A stretch of 42,904 bases of DNA from a bacterium (GTDB taxonomy: Bacteria > Actinomycetota > Acidimicrobiia > Spongiisociales > ZC4RG35), in NCBI GenBank assembly GCA_028824015.1, contig JAPPFC010000049.1, forward strand, positions 1 through 42,904. Direction: 5' to 3'. Shown piece after piece: positions 37,008 to 42,608 of the stretch; within the stretch, counting starts at the first letter, position 1, and the number at the start of each line of letters is the position of its first letter. The position numbers and the translations under genes are program-made. The notes under the pieces are model-generated. The model searched no databases and had not been told where the DNA came from. It saw only the letters and a program-made list of their open reading frames with translations.

Positions 37008-37127
37008 GAACCCGTCAGCCTCTAGTCGAATTGCGGTACCGAAGACAGCAGGTTCTCCGGCTGCGGGAGTTCGCTTCGTGTGATCCAAGCTCGTTGTCAC
37101 AGCGTGTGTGAAGCAAGGAGACGAGAT

Positions 37128-37220
37128 ATGTCGGATCGAGTCTTTCCACCCGATACCGGGGGGCACGGGGTCTTCGTATTGCGCTCGGTGATGTGTGATA
37201 CGCTAAAGGGCTTTGGCTAG
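37128..37220 (+). CDS. Short ORF with strong ribosome binding site, 30 codons
   Basis: In the 233-base gap between ATPase-nuclease B and methyltransferase B, the ATG at 37128 is preceded by AAGGAG at 7 bases. It encodes MSDRVFPPDTGGHGVFVL, then RSVMCDTLKGFG and a stop at 37220, 20 bases before the methyltransferase start. I recognise no family. It may be a leader peptide affecting translation of the methyltransferase, or the site may have occurred by chance. A possible promoter (TTGCGC with TACGCT) lies inside it and would serve the methyltransferase. Confidence 0.3.
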   Translation: MSDRVFPPDTGGHGVFVLRSVMCDTLKGFG

Positions 37221-37240
37221 CATCCGCGAAGGAAGACCCA

Positions 37241-38755
37241 GTGGCCAGTCTGGATTCGATAAGTCTCTTCTCCAATTGTGGAGCAGGCGATATCGGTTTC
37301 GCGCGGGCGGGTTTCCGGTTCAAGGTTCTGGCTGAGATTGACGAGCGTCGCCTCGAAGTAGCGCTTCTCAACCACGGTGACGCCTCGGGTGTCGCTGGTG
37401 ATCTGAGACAGACTTGGCGCAAGGTGGTAGCCACCTACCGGGAACAATGTGGATCGGTGCGGCCGACTCTGCTATCGGCTTGCCCTCCGTGCCAGGGAAT
37501 GAGTTCGGCGCGCAGTAGCCGAGGTCTTGAGAGCGATGCCGCCGCCGGGAGCCGCGACACTCGGAACCTGCTCGTGGAAGTGGTCGCCGAGGTCGCACGC
37601 GAGGTCCGGCCGAGGGTCGTGGTGGTTGAGAACGTGCCGGCGTTTCTATCTCGTTTGGTGATTGACCCAGCGTCGCGCCAAGCGGTTTCCGCAGCCGCCT
37701 TACTCATTCGTCTACTTCAAACTGACTATCGCGTGTTTCCGTTCCTGACAGATCTAGCCGACTACGGTATTCCACAGCGCCGAGTCCGCTCCTTCCTCAC
37801 GTTCATCAGGCGCGATGAGCCCGCTATCAAAGTCTTGGAACGTGCTGATGTGGTCCCCTACCCGCTTCCTCCCGCCCAGGATGCAGCCTCAAACAGGAAA
37901 ACGCTCCGAGAGGCTCTAGCCGACCTAGGTGCGAAGCCGCTGGATGCCATGACTCCCGCCACAGCGCGAGATGAAACCAACCCAATGCATGCTGTACCGG
38001 TTTGGGGCAATAGTCGTCAATATCGGATGGTTGCCGCAATTCCGTCCGGTTCTGGTGGCCGAGCATGGGAGAGTTCGCAGTGCGAGAAGTGTGGGCAAGT
38101 CGACGTAGGACCTGAAGACGCTGTTTGCCCTATGTGCGCGGCACCCCTTCTTCGGCCGGTGGTCAAAGAGGAAGACGGCTCATACCGGCTGGTTAAGGGT
38201 TTCCGGACCTCCAGCTACACTCGCATGTCGCCTGATACCCCCGCGGCAACTATCACAACTGCCAGTGGTCATGTTGGTTCCGATCTAACCATCCATCCCT
38301 TCGAAAACCGACTGCTTAGCCCGTTCGAATGCGCGTACCTTCAGACATTCCCAGACGACTTCGACTGGGGGGAAGCTCTAGAACAATGGGGAACAACCTT
38401 CGTACGCGCCATCATTGGAGAAGCAGTACCACCCAAGTTCACAGAACTCCATGGACGAACTCTCATCAACCTATTGGAGGGCAAGATCTCGGAACTCGCC
38501 CACGAAACGGACGCTCGTGTCCTGAAGGCAGAGAAGCGGCTCAATCGACTTGCGGGAAACTACTCCACTTCTGTCGTAGGAGCGATCCAATGTTCACAGT
38601 CCACCCCTCCCCTTGACGACATGGACAGGGTGCTGATGGAGACTGAGAGGCTTTCTCAAGGGCTGCCTTGCAGTGTCCAAGCACCACGCGGGAATACAGG
38701 GCAACGACTACCGGGACCGGGTGTGACGCCGCAAACTAGGACCATCTTGGGTTGA
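37241..38755 (+). CDS. C5-cytosine DNA methyltransferase B, with zinc-ribbon insertion and chimeric C-terminus
   Basis: 504 residues from a GTG at 37241. Motifs are I SLFSNCGAGDIGFARAGF, IV SACPPCQGMSS with catalytic Cys84, VI VVVENVPAF near 127, VIII YGIPQRRVRSFLTF near 175, IX LLSPFECAYLQTFPDDF and X IIGEAVPPKFTELHG. A four-Cys zinc ribbon (CEKCG at 281 and CPMC at 296) lies in the target-recognition region. The native enzyme appears to end near HGRTLINLLEG or shortly after. From about 38600 the frame runs through a remnant of another gene (STPPLDDMDRVLMETERL), so the last 50 or so residues are probably acquired. It lies between ATPase-nuclease B and vsr, whose ATG follows the stop by 9 bases. 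Confidence 0.9.
   Translation: MASLDSISLFSNCGAGDIGFARAGFRFKVLAEIDERRLEVALLNHGDASGVAGDLRQTWRKVVATYREQCGSVRPTLLSACPPCQGMSSARSSRGLESDAAAGSRDTRNLLVEVVAEVAREVRPRVVVVENVPAFLSRLVIDPASRQAVSAAALLIRLLQTDYRVFPFLTDLADYGIPQRRVRSFLTFIRRDEPAIKVLERADVVPYPLPPAQDAASNRKTLREALADLGAKPLDAMTPATARDETNPMHAVPVWGNSRQYRMVAAIPSGSGGRAWESSQCEKCGQVDVGPEDAVCPMCAAPLLRPVVKEEDGSYRLVKGFRTSSYTRMSPDTPAATITTASGHVGSDLTIHPFENRLLSPFECAYLQTFPDDFDWGEALEQWGTTFVRAIIGEAVPPKFTELHGRTLINLLEGKISELAHETDARVLKAEKRLNRLAGNYSTSVVGAIQCSQSTPPLDDMDRVLMETERLSQGLPCSVQAPRGNTGQRLPGPGVTPQTRTILG
38600..38726 (+). pseudogene. Remnant of the 3' end of an ATPase-nuclease A homologue, inside the methyltransferase B frame
   Basis: The frame reads TPPLDDMDRVLMETERLSQG, which matches TPRLNFTTWDRVLMETERL and HKG at the end of ATPase-nuclease A (about 30755-30830 on the minus strand). 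A one-base shift in the CTTTCTCAAGG stretch then continues the match in another frame: GCLAVSKHHAGIQGNDYRD compared with GWLAVSTRR. Eight residues, DRVLMETE, are identical but use different codons, so the relation is old and not a recent local copy. The piece shows that a third ATPase-nuclease gene once ended here. Confidence 0.7.
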
Positions 38756-38764
38756 ACAACAAGG

Positions 38765-39190
38765 ATGAAAGCAAGCAGTCTCGATACATTGACGGCCAGC
38801 GAACGGAGCCAGCGCATGGCCAAAGTTCGGTCCAAGAATACGAAACCGGAGATGCGTGTGCGACGGCTCGTGCATGGGATGGGGTATCGTTACCGCCTCC
38901 ACGCGACGGATCTTCCAGGCCGCCCAGACCTGGTTTTTCGGCCTCGGCGCAAAGTGATCTTTGTTCATGGCTGTTTTTGGCATCAGCACGCCGGATGCGC
39001 ACGGAGTCGAATGCCGAAGTCCCCGGAGCGTCGAGACTATTGGAGGGCCAAGCTAAACGGCAACGCACATCGGGATTACAGGAATGAAACGGCTCTACAG
39101 AAGATGGGCTGGTGCTTTCTTGTGATCTGGGAGTGCCAAACGAGAGACCTAGGCGACATGGCAAAAAGGATTAGAACGTTTTTAGGGTAG
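38765..39190 (+). CDS. vsr: Very short patch repair endonuclease (Vsr)
   Basis: 141 residues from the ATG at 38765. The family core is intact: SQRMAKVRSKNTKPEMRVR near residue 15, catalytic Asp55 in GRPDLVF, VIFVHGCFWHQHAGC with His68 and His73 and zinc ligands Cys70, His75 and Cys78, and the last Cys in VIWEC near 122. Vsr nicks DNA 5' of T in T:G mismatches made by deamination of 5-methylcytosine, and so protects hosts of cytosine methylases from C-to-T mutation. It follows methyltransferase B by 9 bases, in one operon. In GHKL-containing restriction loci, Vsr-fold proteins may also be the cleaving nuclease. Confidence 0.93.
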   Translation: MKASSLDTLTASERSQRMAKVRSKNTKPEMRVRRLVHGMGYRYRLHATDLPGRPDLVFRPRRKVIFVHGCFWHQHAGCARSRMPKSPERRDYWRAKLNGNAHRDYRNETALQKMGWCFLVIWECQTRDLGDMAKRIRTFLG

Positions 39191-39279
39191 GACTGAGGAG
39201 ACTACAAACCTTCCCTTCGTTTGATCTTCACCCTTGGGGCCAATTCCCATTCACTTTTCATCAAGGGATAGACCCGGGT

Positions 39280-39558
39280 TCAACCATCCTCCCACTTGTT
39301 GGTGAAATAGTCCTCCAGTTCACCGCTGTCTAGTTTGCGATCATAAGATTCGCTCCCTTCCTCCCTTAACACTTCCATTCGTCTCTGGTGTTGAACAACA
39401 TTCTCTAGAGCGGCGAAGAACATGGTCACGATCTCCAGCACCTCGGTACCAGCTTCGGTTTTCGGATAACCTTCGTTTTGCCAGCGCCGCACTTTTTCTC
39501 TGAACCGACCTGAGGTGCTGAGAAGTAGGGCTTTGGCCCAAGGAGGGAGGGCTTCCAT
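39280..39558 (-). CDS. Hypothetical protein, 92 residues
   Basis: From the ATG at 39558 the frame reads MEALPPWAKALLLSTSGRFR and ends YFTNKWEDG. The composition is protein-like, mostly helical and strongly charged (REKVRRWQNEGY, QHQRRMEVLREEGSESYDRK), with no membrane segment or known motif. The frame extends further upstream without stops, but that part overlaps other genes and has poor composition, so the start at 39558 is preferred. It converges on vsr from the right. I do not recognise a family; in this position it may be an accessory protein of the defence island. Confidence 0.55.
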   Translation of the reverse strand: MEALPPWAKALLLSTSGRFREKVRRWQNEGYPKTEAGTEVLEIVTMFFAALENVVQHQRRMEVLREEGSESYDRKLDSGELEDYFTNKWEDG

Positions 39559-39626
39559 AACGGCTATGCTATCATAGTTCGTGATGTCTACTACACCATC
39601 CGCTATCTCACGGGAGGAGCCTGCAT

Positions 39627-39752
39627 GTGCCTGATGGGAATGAAGAACGTCGCGTGGAGGACGCACAGGACGACCTAATTGTCCGAGCGGAACCGCATTT
39701 CGGTATGACTGATCCCCCAGAACCACCCCCCTCGGAGGAGGAATCAGGCTAG
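39627..39752 (+). CDS. Small acidic ORF, 41 codons
   Basis: A GTG at 39627 with GGGAGGAG 7 bases upstream opens a frame reading VPDGNEERRVEDAQDDLIV and ending DPPEPPPSEEESG at 39752. The product would be acidic and disordered. The next gene starts 10 bases later without its own well-placed ribosome binding site, so translational coupling is plausible. No family recognised; it could also be a non-coding leader with chance features. Confidence 0.35.
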   Translation: MPDGNEERRVEDAQDDLIVRAEPHFGMTDPPEPPPSEEESG

Positions 39753-39762
39753 CCTGGACAAC

Positions 39763-40212
39763 ATGGACATCGCATCGCAGTACCGATGGGAAGCCTACAA
39801 ATCGGTCGAGTACTACAACACGATGCACCGACGCTATAAGCGATGGCACTTCATGATGAACATGGCGATCGGAGGGTTGGGACTGGGAATCGGGATACTG
39901 ACCACCGCTGAAGAACCCGACCAACAGGTGATTGTCATTGTTGCCGTGATGATCGTCAGCTTGACCGGATGGAATGCGGCAGCTGGGTTCACTGAGAAGG
40001 CAGCCATCCTCTCGGGAATCGCCGACAGCTTCTGGTCAGTGTGGATGCTCTGCATGCAACCAGACATCACCGACGAGGCACTCACGCAAGCCTTCCAGGC
40101 CGCTCTCGCCCGAACATCCAACTCACCAGTTCCAATTCACCCGAAGATCCTTGACAAGGTTGACAAAGAAGCTCGGGAGAAGTACCCCCGTCAACTCAAA
40201 GCAGTTGGATAG
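39763..40212 (+). CDS. Two-helix membrane protein, SLATT-like in layout
   Basis: 149 residues from the ATG at 39763. After an amphipathic, aromatic N-terminus (YRWEAYKSVEYYNTMHRRYK) come two hydrophobic helices at about 30-48 (FMMNMAIGGLGLGIGILT) and 56-78 (VIVIVAVMIVSLTGWNAAAG), then a long cytoplasmic helical part ending KEAREKYPRQLKAVG. A pair of membrane helices followed by a helical tail is the pattern of SLATT-domain proteins, pore-forming effectors in several defence systems. This is suggested by shape and location only. Followed 13 bases later by a small membrane protein. Confidence 0.6.
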   Translation: MDIASQYRWEAYKSVEYYNTMHRRYKRWHFMMNMAIGGLGLGIGILTTAEEPDQQVIVIVAVMIVSLTGWNAAAGFTEKAAILSGIADSFWSVWMLCMQPDITDEALTQAFQAALARTSNSPVPIHPKILDKVDKEAREKYPRQLKAVG

Positions 40213-40225
40213 TCCTCCCGACCAG

Positions 40226-40381
40226 ATGAGGTCCCTCGGCCGCCGTGTCGGCAAGGCCAGGCAAAACAGGGCTGACGTGATCGTAGGTGGGATCGTCGCT
40301 TTCATGGTCCTGGTCGGGATATGTGCGTCTATGACCGGTCAGCAGAGATTGCCTAACCCCAACTACTCAGAGAACCCCTGA
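40226..40381 (+). CDS. Small single-helix membrane protein, 51 residues
   Basis: From the ATG at 40226 the product has a basic N-terminus (MRSLGRRVGKARQNR), one hydrophobic helix at about residues 17-36 (DVIVGGIVAFMVLVGICASM) and a short polar tail. It begins 13 bases after the two-helix protein, so they probably form an operon. There is no clear Shine-Dalgarno sequence. No family recognised. Confidence 0.45.
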   Translation: MRSLGRRVGKARQNRADVIVGGIVAFMVLVGICASMTGQQRLPNPNYSENP

Positions 40382-40430
40382 CACCGTGGTCGAGAGATGA
40401 TTGTCGGCGTGAGACGGCAACCATGACGGC

Positions 40431-40646
40431 ATGGAACGCCAAATCCGGGACCAACTCAACGACCCCAGCAGCATGGAAACCCACGGCACTTATTACAACC
40501 CGAACGATGAACTCTCGGACGAGACAATGCTGATCCGCATGAACTACGGAGCCCGGAACCAGCTTGGGGGAATGGTCCGCAAGGACGCTTTCGGCGAGAT
40601 AAACATTCACACCTTCCAGGTCACCATTATCGACTCCGGCTTCTGA
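40431..40646 (+). CDS. Small hypothetical protein, 71 residues
   Basis: From the ATG at 40431 it reads MERQIRDQLNDPSSMETHGT, with YGARNQLGGMVRKDAFGE further on. The order of a VRxxLxDPxS-like start and an ARNxFGG-like centre is seen in many small bacterial proteins of unknown function, often with a signal or membrane partner, which makes real coding likely. It is the third small plus-strand gene in a row after 39763. No Shine-Dalgarno is apparent. Function unknown. Confidence 0.5.
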   Translation: MERQIRDQLNDPSSMETHGTYYNPNDELSDETMLIRMNYGARNQLGGMVRKDAFGEINIHTFQVTIIDSGF

Positions 40647-40766
40647 CGAAACACGTGACCGATTCTCCTAATGGGGGGTGCGGACCCACCACCAATTCAA
40701 ATGTCCTGACTCCGCAAAAGTTTGGGGGCACACCACCACTCCGGTAAAGCCACTTGGTGCGGTTCA

Positions 40767-40800
40767 TGGGCGATCTCGACCACACGTTTGCATTAAGGCC
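40767..40800. repeat. Left arm of a 34-bp inverted repeat
   Basis: This arm matches the reverse complement of 41628-41661 at 31 of 34 bases, including a block GACCACACGTTTGCA. The arms lie about 830 bases apart and bracket the micropeptide unit and the GTTCG array. Read outward from each arm, both encode DLDHTFAL- or ELDHTFAL-like peptides, so they may be fragments of a repeated gene or ends of a small mobile unit. Confidence 0.7.
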
Positions 40801-41114
40801 TGGCCGACGCCAGATTTCGGGGTGGGCCGCCACCAGCCTTTCGGAGCGTCGCAGGCTGATAGCCGGGGTGTTTCCAACTCACGCGTTCGTTGCATCCTCG
40901 GGGTCTTAAGGCGGTGACCGCTTACATGCTGCTAGCCCTTTTTTCGAAGGGCGACCGAGGCGCTGTTACGCCGGCTGCGAACCATTGCTCACGATGAGTT
41001 CGGGATGCGACCATGTCACCATCCAGGTAGAGGAAGCCGTGGAAAGGCTGCGAAATACCATCACATCGGCCACCTCTTGGCCCGCTCCCGGCCTCTCGGA
41101 TAGAAACGCAAGCG

Positions 41115-41157
41115 TCTCAAAACACAAGGGCTCCGCCGCCGAGAAAGCAGCGGAGCC
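41115..41157 (-). terminator. Intrinsic terminator of the micropeptide unit
   Basis: On the minus strand an 11-bp stem (one G-U pair) is formed between 41157-41147 and 41139-41129 with a loop of seven bases, followed by CTTGTGTTTTG. It begins 19 bases after the stop codon of the 17-codon ORF, exactly where its terminator would be expected. Confidence 0.7.
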
Positions 41158-41176
41158 TCGTTGCGTTCAGAGGGAG

Positions 41177-41230
41177 TTAGTGCCCGTGGTGCTCGTGGGT
41201 GTCGCACTCGTGCTGATCGTGGACATTCAT
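41177..41230 (-). CDS. Histidine-rich 17-residue micropeptide
   Basis: The ORF encodes MNVHDQHECDTHEHHGH, with six His, one Cys and five acidic residues of 17. It has an excellent Shine-Dalgarno, AGAAGGAG, six bases before its ATG at 41230 and a strong intrinsic terminator just after its stop, so it looks like a complete minimal transcription unit. The composition suggests binding of Zn, Cu or Ni. It could be a metal-buffering peptide or a leader whose translation senses metal or histidine, although no biosynthetic gene follows the terminator. A TAGAGG -10 near 41325 is only a weak promoter guess. No homologue is known to me. Confidence 0.5.
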   Translation of the reverse strand: MNVHDQHECDTHEHHGH

Positions 41231-41370
41231 CCGGTACTCCTTCTGGGGGGGCTCTCTGATTTGCGGCCCGGGGGCCATCGACACTCCGATTCGCTCGACG
41301 GTGGCGTCGCTCCGAACCGATCTCCCTCTACCTTATCAGTCTCTAATGCAAACCCACCCTTATCCGAAGC

Positions 41371-41492
41371 GTTCGCAAACCGTTCGCTGCAACCGTTCGC
41401 TGCAACCGTTCGCAGCGTTCGTGAAGCGTTCGTTTGGGGTGTGACCTGGGGAAACACCGCCTCGGAAAGGGCGAGCGTTCGCTGACCGTTCG
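41371..41492. repeat. Array of eight direct GTTCG repeats
   Basis: GTTCG, mostly within CCGTTCGC or GCGTTCGT, occurs at 41371, 41382, 41395, 41408, 41417, 41428, 41477 and 41488, all on the same strand. Spacings are 11, 13, 13, 9, 11, 49 and 11 bases, so many copies are about one helical turn apart. It lies upstream of the micropeptide gene on the minus strand. A 13-base unit (AACCGTTCGCTGC) is repeated exactly. Possible multi-site regulator binding; unproven. Confidence 0.6.
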
Positions 41493-41627
41493 CCGGGAAC
41501 TTTCCTGTGAGGGGTCCGGGTGAGAGTGCAGCGAGCCTTTCGGTTGAAGATGTCCGAATCCGCCTCCCGATCCCGGTCGGCGGCTTCGGGCGGTTGGTGG
41601 TTGCCCACGGGTTTTTGGGTGTGGGCA

Positions 41628-41661
41628 GGCTTTAGTGCAAACGTGTGGTCGAGTTCGCCCA
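41628..41661. repeat. Right arm of a 34-bp inverted repeat
   Basis: Reverse-complement partner of 40767-40800, with three mismatches. Similarity outside the 34 bases is weak on the outer side (CCAAG and CCGG blocks recur), so the original repeat unit may have been longer and has decayed. Confidence 0.7.
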
Positions 41662-41942
41662 CATCCAAGAACGTTTTCGCTGCCGGGATCGGGCAGGCCA
41701 TGCTGGCCCTCGGAGTGGCAGAGTTGGAGGATTCTCGGTGTTTGCCTCGGTTAGACCCGTTTTTGCCTTCGCAGCTGCGTTCTGTCCTCTTCCCCGGTTT
41801 CGCTTGCAGCCTTTCTGTCCGAACGGTTTAGGACGGATCGGCCTCCCGGTTTTGGAGGGTGGCAAGGTGCACAGCCGGTCAGGTCCATCAGGAGCGGGGT
41901 CGTTGCCTACAATCGGGAGTGGGCCATTCGAGTAGGAGAGAA

Positions 41943-42035
41943 ATGATGCGCGCTGATACCGGGCCACCCGCCAAAAGCCCTGCCGCCCCGGTGGCGATCC
42001 TTGCAACGCCGTCGAAGGAGGCGGTGCGGTCGTGA
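41943..42035 (+). CDS. Short ORF, 30 codons, upstream of the 88-residue gene
   Basis: ATG ATG at 41943 and 41946 follow GGAG at 41935-41938. The frame encodes MMRADTGPPAKSPAAPVAIL and ends SKEAVRS at 42035, 45 bases before the next gene. Composition is Ala/Pro-rich and uninformative. It may be a leader peptide or chance. The preceding 300 bases (to about 41,660) show no gene. Confidence 0.25.
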   Translation: MMRADTGPPAKSPAAPVAILATPSKEAVRS

Positions 42036-42080
42036 GCGGTAGACCAGTGCCTTTGTCGGCGTCGGAAAGGAAGATTCAGT

Positions 42081-42347
42081 ATGCATCACACTGACCTGGC
42101 TGTGTACCGCAATCTCCAGGGCCGGTTGTACCGGACCGCTGAAATCATCGACGGTGTTGCCATTGCTTTCCGTTTGTTCGACGCTGACGAGCCGATGGCG
42201 AAGCGTGTCAATGGGACTATCTTTGTGCTGGTCGATGGTTCGTGGCAGAGCCTGGACAACATCCATCACGTTCTGACGGCTGCCGGGCAGACGTTGGCGA
42301 AGCTGCTTCACATGGTCGAAGCGTCAGATCGACACCTCGAAACCTGA
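42081..42347 (+). CDS. Hypothetical protein, 88 residues
   Basis: From the ATG at 42081, with AAGGAAG seven bases upstream, the product reads MHHTDLAVYRNLQGRLYRTA and includes IDGVAIAFRLFDADEP, GTIFVLVDGSWQSLDNIHHV and LTAAGQTLAKLLHMVEA. Composition is protein-like, soluble, alpha/beta, with no known motif. A good ribosome binding site and sensible composition support a real gene. No family recognised and no operon partner is certain; about 260 bases without a clear gene follow. Confidence 0.6.
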   Translation: MHHTDLAVYRNLQGRLYRTAEIIDGVAIAFRLFDADEPMAKRVNGTIFVLVDGSWQSLDNIHHVLTAAGQTLAKLLHMVEASDRHLET

Positions 42348-42608
42348 CCACCGTCCGCGATCCTATTGAGGCCCCGGGTGTTCCGAGCGGGGCAGCGGCA
42401 TCCGATGCGAGGTTCGCAGGCAGGCCCGATTTTGATGGGACCGTGCATCGTCGCGCTTTTCATCATCACGGGCTGCGATGCCCAGGAGCGGTCTGCGCGG
42501 AGGGTTACGGGCCGGTCTCCAACTTGGGGGAGATCACGGTTCAGGCACCGGGGGGTTGTCCTGCCTCCGTGTCCTTTACCGTAGCTTGAGGGACGAACGG
42601 TTCAACTA

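Larger units (their letters stand above)
40647..41176. other. Gene-free interval with hairpins
   Basis: No convincing gene. It contains one arm of a 34-bp inverted repeat (listed separately), a bulged hairpin at about 40905-40922 and a GCCCTT/AAGGGC hairpin at 40935-40952 with no T-tract, and the terminator of the minus-strand micropeptide. Short open frames beside the repeat (one reading MGDLDHTFALRPG) are probably parts of the repeat rather than genes. Confidence 0.5.

Noticed and set aside
40935-40952. GCCCTT/AAGGGC hairpin as a terminator of the small-gene cluster
   Set aside because: It is nearly 300 bases after the last stop and has no T-tract on either strand.
41177-41230. Micropeptide read as the tag of a tmRNA
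   Set aside because: The ORF has its own ATG and Shine-Dalgarno, the tag would be unusually His-rich, and no tRNA-like acceptor domain flanks it.
41371-41492. GTTCG array read as a CRISPR array or as LexA boxes
   Set aside because: Units are too short and spacers of 4-8 bases are far below CRISPR size; LexA sites would need inverted CGAAC/GTTCG pairs, and all copies here point the same way.
42032-42094. Twenty-codon ORF from a GTG following AAGGAGG, overlapping the 88-residue gene start
   Set aside because: No distinctive composition; short coupled frames are common by chance.
42435-42589. Possible tiny lipoprotein (MGPCIVALFIITGC start) joined by a frameshift to GPVSNLGEITVQAPGG
   Set aside because: It needs a frame change, has no good ribosome site and is only about 50 codons; suggestive but not strong enough.
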